Below, piece after piece: positions 49,950 to 61,089 of a stretch of DNA of 64,000 nt; within the stretch, counting starts at the first letter, position 1; every line of letters starts with the position of its first letter. Origin of the DNA: Acetobacteraceae bacterium (GTDB taxonomy: Bacteria; Pseudomonadota; Alphaproteobacteria; Acetobacterales; Acetobacteraceae); contig CP154827.1 in NCBI GenBank assembly GCA_039613835.1, forward strand, positions 1,396,501-1,460,500. Reading direction: 5' to 3'. The translations under genes were made by a program, and so were the position numbers. The notes under the pieces were generated by a model. That model did no database searches and was not told the DNA's origin. It saw only the letters and a list, made by a program, of their open reading frames with translations.

Positions 49950-52053
49950 TCAGCGCCCATCGAGAAGCGGAACCGCGCGCGCGACTGTCTCCTGTCGGTG
50001 TGTGACAATCACCCGCGTGACGGCGAGATCGTCAATCGTGGCTTCAATTCGGCGTTCCGCTGTCGGGTCGGAGATGGCTTGTTGCCTCATCGAGGAAGAG
50101 TGTATCGGGTTGGCGGTAGAGGACCCGGGCAAAAATGATGCGCTGGCGCTGCCCCCGGACATTGTCCCACCCATTTCACTGACCCGCGCCTCAAAACCCA
50201 TGGGCAGATTTTCAATGTCATCCAGTATCTGCGCCTGCGCGGCACATGTCATGACACGGGTGAAATCAATTTCCTCATCGAAACTGGCAATATTCTCCGC
50301 GATATTGCCTGAGAGGAGGATATCATCCTGCATCACGCCTGCAATCCGGGCGCGATAAACCTGCCTGTTCTGAGGGGTGAGAGCCACGCCGTTCCAGAAA
50401 ACTTGTCCCTCCTCCGGCGGGATCAACCCCATCAAAACAGACATCAAGGTCGATTTGCCGCACCCCGAAGGCCCTTCGATCGCAAAACTGGCCTGCGCGG
50501 GGATGGTCAGATTGAGATTGCGAAAAACCCAGTTTTCCTGCGCAGCATATCGAAACCCGATATTGCGGCACTCAATGACGGGAACGTTTTTTTCGGACAA
50601 TACGCGAGACATGCACGGCGACGGAAAGCTCTCCGTCGCAGGGTCAATCGGGGTCAGGGCGATATCCGCAATCTGGTGGCATTGGACTTTCAGATTACGG
50701 ATTTTAAAAGCCGCATTGACGAGATTGCCAAAACGATGGGCAAACTGATCCCGGTAGTTCAGAAACGCGATCAGCATCCCGATCGACATCTCGGCTGAAA
50801 GCACCATGCGCGCGCCGAGCACGAGCAGAAGCACACGATCCGCCCCCCATAAAATCTTCTGAGAACGACTGAAAAACAGGTCATAGCGTTGCAGACGCAG
50901 ATTCGTATTGAAGCTGTCAATCAGCCGGTTGCCCCAGGCAAATCGCCGCCGCCCCTCCAGCGCTAGAAGCTTGATGGTGCGCATCCCGCGCAATGTTTCC
51001 AGAAAATGGCTTTGATGCGCGGCATTCCGGGAAAGCAACTCTTCGGACAAATCCCGGTAGGGGCTGAAGAGAAAAAGCCTCAGAAGAAAATCCAGCGCGG
51101 AAAAAGCGAGGATGATCAGCGACAACCATCGCGCATAGATGATGATCATGATCATCATCCCGACCGCCATAAGCCCATCCATGACGCTCTGGATCAGATC
51201 GGTTGTCAGTGTCTGCTGAATGGTCGCGAGGCTTCCGAATTTCGACTGGATATCGCCCGCGCCCCGCCGGGTGAAAAATTCCTGCGGCAATTTCAGCAAA
51301 TGGGAAAACAGGCTGAAATTCCATTGCACGGAAATGCGTGTCGATAAAATCATGATTGACCAGCCGCGAAATGTCGCGAAACACCTTGAAGAACCAGCAG
51401 AAGCGCCAGTGCCATAGCAATCGTCCAGAGCAGGGATTGATCCCCTGTCACGAGCACTTCATCAATGATGATCTGGGTCAATAGGGGATTGATCAGCGCA
51501 ATGACTTCCAGCCCAAGAGAGAGGGCGCCAAGTGCGAGAAGCGAGAGAGGCAGCCGTGGGACATAGCGCAGCATATCCCGTATATCAAGAAATCAAGAAG
51601 CTGACGGTCATCACGCCGGGTGAAACGTGTCGTCGGTGAGAATTCAACAGCGACGCCCGTAAAATGGCGTGAAAACTTCTCTCGCGACAGGGCGCGTTTG
51701 CCGTAAGCCGGGTCATGAAGCGTTATCCGGCCTTCCGTAACCTTCACCAGCACCACAAAATGATTGAAATCCTAATGAATGATGCAGGGAAGAGTCAAAC
51801 GCCCCAGGGAAGGCAGACCCAGCTTCAAGGGGCGGGCATTTAGATCTTCCCGCCCCGCCTTTTGGATCAGGGATTTGAGTGTCGTGGCCGCATGGGATGT
51901 CGCCGTGTCCCGCCGCAACGTCGCGAGGTCAATCTGATGGCCGTGGTAAGACATGATCATCGCCAGACAGGCGAGCCCGCATTCGGAAGCCTCCGATTGC
52001 AGAATGACCGGCGTGCGCCCCCCGAACCCGAATTGCAGCGCCTTGAATTTCAC
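49950..52053 (-). pseudogene. C39-peptidase ABC exporter (bacteriocin type), broken
   Basis: GTG 52053 overlaps the HlyD stop (GTGA). The C39 peptidase starts with VILQSEASECGLACLAMI (catalytic Cys) and reaches LPCIIH, then TAG at 51772-51774, then DFNHFVVLVKVTEGRI with the catalytic His; in this family the missing residue is Trp. Membrane segments follow (SLLALGALSLGLEVIALI, then LGARMVLSAEMSIGMLIA) with frameshifts near 51575 and 51370. In the ATPase, IEGPSGCGKST is normal, but QRQRIIFARVLYRQ and LFLDEATSHL (signature and Walker B) are in another frame between two compensating shifts. It would cleave a double-glycine leader and export a peptide. Non-functional as read. Confidence 0.85.
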
Positions 52054-53367
52054 GTCGTCACGCCCCCGCCATCCGCTTGGGAGATCTGCCGCAACTTCAT
52101 AGCGCTGGAGATGAAGGGGTCGAAAAGCCACTGGTAACGGCGGCGGTGATCCACGGCGATCTCCGCTTCCAACTTCATGCCGGGCTTCAATTTCTCTCGC
52201 CTGCCGTAGACCATGGCAATGCCACGTTCCGGCCCGACGCGGATGCGATATTGATCCGTATCGGGCGCATCCGGCGGCACGCCCCCTTTCGGCAGCATTG
52301 TCGCGAAGGGCACTTGCATCGGGGATCGCGTGACTTCCACAACGCGCCCCCGATAAAGACCGAAACGCTGATAGGGGTAAGGCGCGTATTTCAGCAGCAC
52401 TGGTTGCCCGACATGGATGAAGCCCACAGCCCGGCTGCTGACGAAAAGCTCCGCCAGTAAAGTGGCGTGATCCGGCAGGATGGTTAGTAATGGCAGGTCA
52501 TTCCCGACCTGCTGACCAATATGGGACATCATCCCGTCAATTGTCCCGGCAATGCGTGCTTCCAGGATGGCCTCAGTCTCCCGGCTTGCCTGAGAGATCT
52601 GTCGACGACAATCCGCCAATTGCGTGTCAATCTCGTTCAACCGGCGCGCCCATTCAATGGGATATTGCAGGATTTTGAGCTGATCCGCGGATCTCTGCCC
52701 TTCAACATCAATCAGCGCCCTCACCATCTGCGCATGGACGTTGAATGACTGGAAATACACATTGAGCTGGCTCTGAAACTGCGTCTGCGTCACAAGGCGC
52801 GTCCCGATCGCGTCCTGCATCTGCTTCGTCGCATGATCAACAAGGGGCAGGATTTTTTCATCCCGCACAATCTGGGCTTTCAACATGGCGCGCTGCCTGT
52901 CGAGCGTGGCCAGACGCGCCTTGATTGTAAAGAGCGCGATCGGGGCGTCTTTTTCAGCCAGGCAGCGCTTTTCCTGCAGAAGCCGGTATTGCGCCCGGAG
53001 TGTTTCAAGGGCGTTCCGGCCCGTTACGTCGATTTCTGACCGGTGCGCCACATCGAGGGAAAAGAGTCGGTCCCCCGCTTTGACATGTTGGCCTTCACGC
53101 ACATGAATTTGCGTGACGATGCCGGTCTGATCAGCCGTCATGACGACCAGCCCCGTCCGTTGGCACCAAAGCGCCCGCCGCGTGGACGCGGCGCGTGTAC
53201 GAGCCAAACGCGCCGTAAAGACAGATGACGATGAAAAACAGGCCTGCCCCCAGCGCGGCCCATATTCCGGAGATCGGCGCCAGTTTGCACGTCGCGCCCA
53301 TCCAGCTTTCCTGACGCCATTGAAGCGCCTCCTGCCGGAAAAGCGGCCTCGATTCCTGTTTCGCCAT
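52050..53367 (-). pseudogene. HlyD-family membrane fusion protein, frameshifted
   Basis: ATG 53367 gives MAKQESRPLFRQEALQWRQ, then a membrane helix (IWAALGAGLFFIVICLYGAF) and AAGALVPT; a one-base shift near 53150 moves to the frame GLVVMTADQTGIVTQIHVREG, the first lipoyl half, followed by a long coiled-coil part and the second half VFVSSRAVGFIHVGQPVLLKY, ending at TGA 52050. This matches the periplasmic adaptor of peptide exporters (HlyD/MchE/CvaA). It precedes and overlaps the peptidase-ABC gene, so exporter parts are adjacent as in class II microcin loci. One lesion only. Confidence 0.85.
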
Positions 53368-53672
53368 CGTTATTCTCTGCCGAGGATCTGCAATAAAAAA
53401 TTTTGATAAAACGCTAATAAAATGCTTTTACATAAAAATGCGTCAGGTAAAAAGTGTTATTTTATGGATATATCGCACCGAATCGCTTGAATCAAAATTC
53501 TTTCCGCTCCGGGACTTGGTTTTGGTCTTGAAATTGACAGAAATTCCTGGATTTTCATAGTTTTGACTTGCCGATGGTGACATGTTTCGGGGGTAATGAG
53601 ATTGCAGAACAGGCGGTCGGATGATGTCAAAATCATCAAAAAAACCTGACGGAGGAAAGCCTCGCCCCCATT

Positions 53673-54928
53673 GTGGACCGTCCGTTTGATTTACGGCGTC
53701 ACCCTTTTTCCGGCCGATATGGTTACATCCGCGAATCCCGAGCCAGATGGGCGGGGCAATCGATCGAGGATCAGACATTCGGTCAGTTCCGCTTCAAATT
53801 ACTGGATGGGGGTGCCGATTTCTCCACGCAGCAGGCCGCGTTGAAGGCGATCATTGAATGTGCCGAGCGCTACGCAAGTGCCGTCTGCGCACCGCGCGAT
53901 ATTAAATTGGTGAAAGGCGCAGCGCTCCGTGACGCCATTCCGGTTGAAAAATTTCCCCGCTTCTCGGCGGATGAAATTGCCCGATCACCGGATTTGCTGG
54001 GACATTACGATGCAGGCGCTGAAATCAGATGGATCAAAGGTTTTTGCTGTCAGTCGCGAAGGATCGTATCCGTCCCGCTCGTGATGACCCATTTCGTCGC
54101 CCATCCTCTTGAGACGGAACGGTTCTGCCTCCCGATTTCCACCGGTGTCGCGGCGCATACTAAACGTGACAAGGCCATCCTCGCCGCGATTCTGGAGGTC
54201 ATTGAAAGAGACGTCATCGCCACGACCTGGCTTGCACGATTGCCTTTGCGCAAGCTGATCATGGATGATGATATCCCGATCAGATCAATATTGCCGAAAC
54301 GGTCCGACAAGCGCAGAGAACGTCCTCCCCCCTTACCATCCTGGTCTCTGACGGTGAGTTCGGTGCGCCCAGTTTCTACGCCATCCGGCAATTTCCCCTG
54401 CGCGACGACATCACGACAATGGTCGGCTGCGCCACCAAGCTTGACCCTGTGGAAGGTATCAGAAAAGCAATCTCCGAAGTTTTTTCGGTCGAGCTTGCCC
54501 TTCAGAACCATCTGTTGACCAAATCGCCCGTCGCGTCACCGGAAGATTGCACAACCATTGCGGATGGCGCGCTCTACATGGCCGCGCCATCCCGCATGGA
54601 CGCATTTGATTTCCTCCTGAAAACGAAACAATCGACGCGTCTCTCAACTTTACGCGCTTCCAAGTCGTCATTTTCAGGCCTCAAAGAACTCATCCGCGCG
54701 CTTCAGAGGGCGGGGCTCTCCCTCTATCTCTGCGACATCACGCCTGACGACATATCGGATGCCGGCATTCATGTCGTGCGCGCTTTGATACCGGAACTCA
54801 TGCCTTTTTCCTGCGTGCATCGGGGGCGTTACCTCGGCACGCCACGCCTGTTTCAGAAAGCCAGCGTCGTCTTGGGAAGGCCCTTCACTTTAGGAGACGT
54901 CAACCCGATGCCCCAACCCTTCGCATGA
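53673..54928 (+). pseudogene. YcaO-domain azoline cyclodehydratase, one frameshift
   Basis: GTG 53673 starts the frame. It has the YcaO nucleotide-binding pattern: FSTQQAALKAIIECAERYAS and STGVAAHTKRDKAILAAILEVIERD, with the paired Glu residues. Near 54285 one base shifts the frame and the continuation reads NIAETVRQAQRTSS, TTMVGCATKLDPVEGIRKAI and ends NPMPQPFA, a Pro-spaced C-terminus as in the azoline-forming D proteins. These enzymes use ATP to turn Cys/Ser/Thr of a precursor into thiazolines/oxazolines. The next gene overlaps its stop. Confidence 0.85.
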
Positions 54929-55491
54929 GGTCGGAAATGAGATTTTTCATGGAAGATGAGGACCTGTTTGCGACCCACATGCGCCGGGCGCTTCTTACAG
55001 ATTTCCCGGAAGATGCGGATCACGTCCTGCGCGATCGCGCGATTATCATCTCATCATCCTATCGCAAGGCCGTGCATCTTGCGCAGCTCAGTCAACAGCA
55101 CCTCTGCGAAAGGCTCATCTGCATTTTCCTGACCAAAATGAGCATTGCTGCCAGTCCGCTTCTGGAGGGAGCCCATGCAGTGGAATGTGCAAGCTGTTTT
55201 GAGAGGAAATTTTTCGCGCATCTGTCATCGCTGGAAGATCATCTCTGGACGCAGGATAGCGCGGCTTTGAGCGGCAAATTTTACGCTTCCTTCCTGCCAT
55301 CGCACCTCACCATGTTTTCCGCCATTCTGCGCCGCGCTGTCAGGGATGAGGATGCGTCGCGGAAAAATTCCCTCCTTTATCACTTCTTCGATGGCAGCGT
55401 CCGGCGTCTGGCATTTTCACCCCTGCACCGATGCGCGTGCCGCGCGCCCAGCGCCTGCGCGCCGTCGCAGGATTTCTCACAGTTTCTGTAA
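54925..55491 (+). CDS. Cys-rich protein of the RiPP locus, unknown
   Basis: 188 residues, ATG 54925 overlapping the YcaO stop. It is helical and polar and carries ECASC at about residue 90 and a C-terminal Cys cluster (HRCACRAPSACAPS). The two cysteine pairs recall the zinc tetrathiolate of E1-like TOMM cyclodehydratase partners, or it could be another locus-specific partner or a toxin. It is too long for a typical precursor peptide. No lesion is visible in the frame. I cannot name the family. Confidence 0.45.
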   Translation: MRSEMRFFMEDEDLFATHMRRALLTDFPEDADHVLRDRAIIISSSYRKAVHLAQLSQQHLCERLICIFLTKMSIAASPLLEGAHAVECASCFERKFFAHLSSLEDHLWTQDSAALSGKFYASFLPSHLTMFSAILRRAVRDEDASRKNSLLYHFFDGSVRRLAFSPLHRCACRAPSACAPSQDFSQFL

Positions 55492-55505
55492 GAAGACGGT
55501 TCAGC

Positions 55506-56438
55506 ATGATTGAAAACAGATCCATTCTTCAGGTTGCAACACCTTACTCCCGTGATCGGGAATTATTGTTGATGCTGCCGGAATATTCCCGTCTCACCCG
55601 AACAATCGAAATTGTTGATCTGCCACCGGACGGGTTGCGCTTTATCGGCGATGCCGGGCACTTCTCGTTGAAAGGCACCGATTTTGCGGGATCGTGTTGC
55701 AGGGATCGTGGCATTATTTGACGGCAGGCGATCGCTGGACCAGATCATTCAGGACCATCCGGAATTCTCTCCCACAGCGATTTTCGGGGTGCAGGCCCTT
55801 CTCTTCCAGCAATGCATGTTGGAAAATGGCTGTGCAGACGACGCCGCAAATCACGTCGAAATTTTTGAGAAAAATTATCTCAGTCATCTCGCCAGTCAGC
55901 AATCCGACGCGTCCTCCGGTGAGGCGCTGAGCCAGACCCTTAAACAACGCAAAATCGGCCTTCAGACGGCGTCAGACATGCTGCGAAACACGGCCCTGGC
56001 CCGCCCGAACCATCATTTTACAGCGTGTGGCATTGATGACATTGCGGGAAGGGCTCTGGATTTCATCATCTGGCACGTCGATTTGAGGGACGCGGAAGGC
56101 ACCACACGCGGCATCGCGGCCTATCATGATGCAGGTCGGTCCGTTCTCCCTCTGACGCGTTGTTTGCAGGGTAATATCGTCGGACCGTTACTGATCCCCC
56201 ATTTCGGCTGTCATCCTGAAGCTGCATTGCGCTATCTCAAATCCTTCGGCGTCAGTGATGTCATGGATGTTCCTGAAAAGATGATTTTCGATTATCTCGA
56301 CATCATTGCCTGCCATCACGCGGCGCGGAAGACGGATTTTCTGCCCATCAATAAGTGCATGATGTTTCCGTCTGACAAGCACGCATTACCGTCATTTCAC
56401 GAGCTGCCGATCCATATTGCCGCGCAGCGACCTCCCCC
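55506..56438 (+). pseudogene. E1-like/leader-binding (RRE) protein of the RiPP locus
   Basis: ATG 55506 gives IENRSILQVATPYSRDRELL, then EIVDLPPDGLRFIGDAGHFSL, like a PqqD-type leader-binding domain (RRE). A shift near 55680 moves to AGIVALFDGRRSLDQIIQDHP and later SVLPLTRCLQGNIVGPLLIP and HFGCHPEAALRYLKS, which resembles the ThiF/E1-like segment of Ocin-ThiF (TOMM C) proteins. Such proteins bind the precursor leader and present it to YcaO. The 3' boundary with the next gene is blurred by further frame changes. Confidence 0.55.
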
Positions 56439-57763
56439 ATGTGGGGAGACTCCGGCCCGCGATCTTCAAGTCTTGAGAAGACGCGGCTCTACCTTGCTGC
56501 CACGTTACGGCCACCGGCTTATTATCGATCAGCGCGGGATTATCTCAGCCATTATCATCCGCGAAATGTCGCCTTATCCTCCGGCCAGACCCACCCCGTC
56601 ACGCGCGCTACGCCGGAGGGACATGATGTCCATCAGGCGCTTCAGGACGATATGCTGCGTGACGTTTTGCACATGGCCCTCGGCACGAACATCACCACGG
56701 GGTGAAGCCGAACCCCCAGTGGGGGGAATATTACCTCTCCCCTCATCTATCTTGCCGAATAGCGGGCTGACCGCGCCATTCGACGCCTCCATCTGTACAC
56801 TGCGCATGATACAGGTCTCACTTATTTTAGTGAGCGCTTCCTGCACCTTGAAAAATTAGAGCAGCGCGGCGTGACGCAGATTTTGGTAATCGGCAGTATT
56901 GAGCGACTTCAGCGGAAATATGGGGATTTCTCCTACCGGATCAGTATGCTCGATTGCGGTGTCGTGATGACGTCTCTGCTTCTCGCACTGGATGACCATC
57001 AGAAGCCTTTCATCATACGACGCACCGACCTGCATATCGATTTCAGCCGGGATCTCGAAGTCTCGTCCGACCATCATTACCCTTCCCTCACGCTGGACAT
57101 CATGCGTACCACGACGCAGGAGGACGATATCCAAACCACCTCGCAATTGATGGAAGCGATGATCAGCGAGGATGCCCCCGATTTCTTCCCACCGGACGCA
57201 GATTGTTTGGCGCGATTACTGACGGAAAAATATAGTTAGGACCTTTATGACCTTCTGGATAGGCGGCAAAGTGCGCGTCATCTCGCAGAGCCACTCACCG
57301 TGGCGGAGATTGCGATGCTGGTCAGTGAAATTTTCCGTGTTCATCACGCTCTATGTCAAACCGGCCTCTTTTCCCTGATTATTCTGCATCAGGATCGCGA
57401 AGCGCGCGTGACACGAACATTATTTGAGCCCGTCACTGGTGAGACACAGTCGCGCGGCGTGTGCCGGGAGCTCCCCTCGGAGGTCATCGCGCAACGCACG
57501 CTGGCCGCCGCCCCGTGATCATCCTTCCCGTGATTGATTTTTCCGTGGTGCGGCCCGGCTGGGCAATCACGCGCTGCGCCTTCTCTACACCGCCTCCGGC
57601 GCGGTGCTCATGACGATGTGGCTCCTTGATCACGGCACGGGACTGGCGGGGCTGCCCCTGTGGCGCTGTCACCGAAAGCGCTTTTGCTGATCTCGGCATT
57701 AATGGCGTTGACTGCATTATTCCCTACGCTTTCTGCCTGGGCAGAGATGAGGCGGCGTTATGA
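56439..57763 (+). pseudogene. SagB-type dehydrogenase, tandem domains, broken
   Basis: Sequence pieces in several frames: TLRPPAYYRSARDYLSHYH, ALQDDMLRDVLHMALG, KYGDFSYRISMLDCGVVMTSL (C-terminal flavin segment of a first domain), then LARLLTEKYS, TAG at 57237-57239, DLYDLLDRRQSARHLAEPLT (N-terminal hallmark of a second nitroreductase-like domain) and NHALRLLYTASGAVLMTMWL with ADLGINGVDCIIPYAFCLGR at the end. Frame changes occur near 56700, 56850, 57520 and 57665. SagB-type enzymes oxidise azolines to thiazoles/oxazoles with FMN. The exact 5' end is unclear. Confidence 0.6.
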
Positions 57764-58182
57764 GACTTCTCCGGGAGGGCAACCCGGATGACGGTGCATT
57801 AACGCGGATGGGGAGAGTCTCTTACCTTCATATCGCTTCTCAAACAGAGATGCCGGAGAATTTGCGCAACGGGATCTGGTTTTTCTGCATAACGGAGCAG
57901 ATTCATTTTCTGACAGATGGAACAGGTGACGTCATTGGTTATCTGTGCTGGGCCCATCTGTGCCGCGAGAGCCTGACAATCCTGCGGCGTGAAGGTGTTC
58001 TGCCCGCTTATATCTATGAATGGGATGACGGCCCGCATATCTGCATCTTTTACTGCTTTATTTTGCCGCATTACCGCTTCCATTGCGCCCTGATGCTGAC
58101 AATGCAGAAGACGATGTTTCGGGAGGAACGCCACCTGTATATTTTCCGTGAGAGGCAGTTACGCCGTTATAAGCGGCCTTAA
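57760..58182 (+). CDS. HlyC-type toxin-activating lysine acyltransferase
   Basis: 140 residues from ATG 57760, overlapping the SagB stop. It shows the HlyC/TaaT pattern: WFFCITEQIHFLTDGTGDVIGY (core strand and helix), LCWAHLCRESLTILRREGVL, YIYEWDDGPHICIFYCFILPH and FREERHLYIFRERQLRR. These proteins transfer an acyl chain to a lysine of a protoxin; the microcin homologue MchD acts in the attachment of a siderophore part. It is the only uninterrupted enzyme gene of this locus besides the Cys-rich gene. Confidence 0.75.
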   Translation: MRLLREGNPDDGALTRMGRVSYLHIASQTEMPENLRNGIWFFCITEQIHFLTDGTGDVIGYLCWAHLCRESLTILRREGVLPAYIYEWDDGPHICIFYCFILPHYRFHCALMLTMQKTMFREERHLYIFRERQLRRYKRP

Positions 58183-58184
58183 GC

Positions 58185-59009
58185 ATGAGCCGGGATATCG
58201 ATCTCCCCCCCTTACATCATTCCTTGCTTATCCACTTTCAGCGACTTCCCTGATCTGGACGTCACGCTTGGCTCAGGGTCAAAGCGGTATCATCGCGCGC
58301 ATAAATCGCAATATGGTCGCGCGCGTTGGAGGGCCTTACTTTCATCCGCGCGCCTTCGACCTCACGCAACAGCCCGTCACGCTCGGCGCCGAAAGTTACG
58401 GCGGGATCGGGGGCAGTTTCAATGGTAGGGGGAGGGGGTGCGGGTCGGCAATCTGGATGACCACGTGCAAATCAAAGGTATCGGACGTAACCCGCTGGCC
58501 GGTCTTGCCGGTCGTGCCGCGCATCACTATGGCGGCCTGCTGCTTGACCAGGCCGCGATTGAAATCGTTTTCTCCATGTTGGTGGATAAGATCCTGCCAT
58601 ATGGCGCGTGCCCCATTTACGGCCTCGCCATCACAGGAATTGACTTCAAATTTGATGAAAGGGTGGCGGACCTCGCTGCCTGGCGAAGGCAGGGCGGCAA
58701 AGGGGCGCTGCTTTTTCGCAAGCCCCTTCTCAGACCCGCGCATTTTCTCCAGAATCGCGCCTATGTGCCGCTGGACCACCGCCCGGTGCTTTACAATGAT
58801 CTGGAGAGATGCCGAATCGTCGCCCTCCGCGCCATCGCGAAACGTAGCTTTCACCGTTGGCTTGAGGACTTCACCGTGCGTGCGGCGCAGCAATTCGCGT
58901 ATGCCACCATATACTGCCTGATGCATAGTGCCCTCTCCGCCCCACCGACGACGCGATCCAGTTCCTGATCAATAAGGATCTCCGTCAGAGCATCATCCGC
59001 GCAGAGTGA
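58185..59009 (+). pseudogene. Possible MchC/SelO-like protein, broken
   Basis: ATG 58185 gives MSRDIDLPPLHHSLLIHFQ; frame changes then lead through VTLGAESYGGIGGSFNG to VGNLDDHVQIKGIGRNPLAG, HHYGGLLLDQAAIEIVFSM and GACPIYGLAITG. The C-terminus reads DDAIQFLINKDLRQSIIRAE to TGA 59007-59009 after a last shift near 58945. The KGIGRNPL...GGLxLxEA pattern resembles the protein AMPylase SelO and, as far as I recall, MchC of microcin H47. I am not sure of this. It directly follows the HlyC-like gene, as mchC and mchD are neighbours in the microcin locus. At least three frameshifts. Confidence 0.45.
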
Positions 59010-59168
59010 CTCAAAACTGACCGAAGGGGGTTTGCTGAGCATGAGGCATTCCTTCTATGGAGGGTTGATGAAATAATATGCAGAGAATCATCACTACGCA
59101 ATATGGTTTTACCATGTTACGGCAATAAATAGTGATTTTCTTCAGTCGATTTCGGGTAGAATTCTACC

Positions 59169-60468
59169 TTATTGCTCATAACTTGTTAACGATGCCGCCG
59201 CGCGCGTTTTTCCATGTAAGAGGTAAAGCGCCATCGGCCCTACCGCCATTGCCAGGGCGTAGGTCGCCAGGATGGAGATGGAAAGGAGGAGTTTGCCGGA
59301 TAAAAGGCGGTCCGAGATGACGCCCATTGTCACCGCGCCAAGTGCGCCAAAGGCCGACATGAAAAGCGACCATATTGCGAAAACGCGCGCATGAAGACAT
59401 GGCGGTGTGACCTCCTGAATCACCGTCGGTATCGGAACATTGGCCACGCCGGGAAAAAACAGGAAAGCGCCGATCATAATAATATCGAGACGCGCATCGC
59501 TCACCGCACTGGCTGCGCCGATAAAGGGTAGGGCCAGAGCCAGGCAGATCAACATGATTTCAAGCCTGATATTTGCTTTGAAGACGCGGCGGGCGACGCT
59601 ATCTATTGCCGCAGCGACCGGAAAAGCCAAGAAAGCCGATGGACCAGCTCATCGTGCCAAGATGATGTCCCAGAGAGGGGAGGTCGAGCCCGAAGCGCCG
59701 GTGAAAGCCAGAGTCATCATGGATATGGTGCCTTGTGCGGCAAAAGCATTCGGGCCCGCTAGCAGGGTAAGGGTGAGGAAACGACGCTTCGAATCCCGAC
59801 GCATCGTGCGGCCAGGAATATGTCGACTTGTCAGCCTCAACCCCGCGGAAACAATGCCGGGCCGGGGAAGACCCATAACGGCAAGAAGACGGATCAAGCC
59901 CGAGAGGGCGCTGACCGTCTCTACCCCGCGCCAAAGCGCATCGCCTCGCGCGGGTGCAAACAGGGTGGCCACCGTGAAGAGCGCGTCGCTGAAATAATAT
60001 CCGGCGCCATAACCTAGAGTGATGAGCGCACCGACCGACGCATTAATGAGCATCAAGTTTGTCGCGCCAGTATATTGCGGCGTCATGGCGTAAATCACGG
60101 GGACCATACCAATCTCAGTCGCCGCAATGATGATTTTGAAGAAACAATATTGACTGAAGCTGGCGCTCAAACCGCATGTTAAGTGGCTGATGACCCAAAT
60201 CAGGATGAGGTTTTTGAGGACGCACCGACTTCCGTAACGATCAACAAAAAAGGCGCAGGGCAGCGCGAGGAAACTTGCGAGAAACAGGTCGAACGTGCCC
60301 TGTAAATGTCCTATTCCGCGTGTCAGAAACAACGAAATGACGTTGTATCTCGGGAAGGAGAAGAGAACTGGCGCTACGCGTCAACATCTGAGTGCCCGGC
60401 ACAAGGCCGATCATCAGGACGGCTTTTACAGTTTTTGCATGGCGACGCCTGTGATCCACAAGCTTCAT
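59169..60468 (-). pseudogene. MFS transporter, frameshifted
   Basis: Three pieces in order. N-terminal: MKLVDHRRRHAKTVKAVLM and GTQMLTRSASSLLLPEI; middle: GTFDLFLASFLALPCAFFVD and NLILIWVISHLTCGLSA with the MFS Arg-rich loop (DRYGSRCVLKN); C-terminal: LEIMLICLALALPFIGAASA and FGALGAVTMGVISDRLLSG. Frame changes occur near 60320 and 59640. It is opposite to the RiPP genes and closes the locus; it could have exported the product or provided self-protection, which is a guess. Not functional as read. Confidence 0.75.
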
Positions 60469-60718
60469 CCCGCTTGTTGATTGACGATGCCACATTATTA
60501 CGGCTTTACGACTGTACCGAAAACACGATTTTACTTTAAGAAACGTAAATGCAGTTTCTTCTTGTTATTACAGCAGGGCAATGACAGCCGTACACACCCC
60601 CTCTTCAGGGCCGGTCGAGTTACTGCGTTCGCCCAGTCGCTTTGCCGCCCTCTACACGTAGCGGGCCTGACTTAGGCGCAACGACGTATCGGCATCCCGA
60701 TACGTCACCGGACGTGAT
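60469..60718. terminator. Gap containing a 10-bp hairpin (60683-60706)
   Basis: GACGTATCGG (60683-60692), a CATC loop and CCGATACGTC (60697-60706) form a perfect 10-bp stem just past the 3' end of the minus-strand gene at 60719. No T-run. Probably a terminator for that gene. The rest of the gap shows no gene. Confidence 0.5.
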
Positions 60719-61089
60719 TCATAGTTCTTTGAGAGCGCGTTTTATTTCCGTGCCGTGTTCCTCCAGAAGCACGGCGAGTTTATTCAAGGCTTCCGAAAGC
60801 GCACGGGCGTCACGACGACTCAGCTTCTCGTTTGAAAGCCGGTAGCCAACCGTTTTTAACGAGCGCCGCAAGGGAGGACATACGCTGATTGGCCCGATCG
60901 ACGGAATTAAGGGCGGGACCGACTTTGCTCGCCGCAATCATGACTTTTCTGACGTCATGCGACGTTGCGTGAGATTTCCTGAAGTTCGCTGCGAAGCGCC
61001 GCCAGTTTGAGGCGTTCAAGCATCCCGAAACGTCTGGAAGGATCTGGTCTGACATTATCACTTGTCAGAACATTGCTGTCTTTACTCAT
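60719..61089 (-). pseudogene. Small unknown helical protein, two frameshifts
   Basis: ATG 61089 gives MSKDSNVLTSDNVRPDPSR and MLERLKLAALRSELQEI, a TGA follows, the next frame gives KVMIAASKVGPALNSVDRA and RMSSLAALVK, and a third gives TVGYRLSNEKLSRRDARAL and LNKLAVLLEEHGTEIKRAL to 60719. Joined, about 120 residues, Lys/Glu/Arg-rich, possibly coiled coil. I do not recognise it. The pattern of helices suggests a small DNA- or phage-related accessory protein, but this is unsupported. Confidence 0.4.

Noticed and set aside
54925..55491. Precursor peptide of the RiPP locus
   Set aside because: At 188 residues with no double-glycine leader it does not look like a typical precursor, although the Cys-rich end made me consider it.
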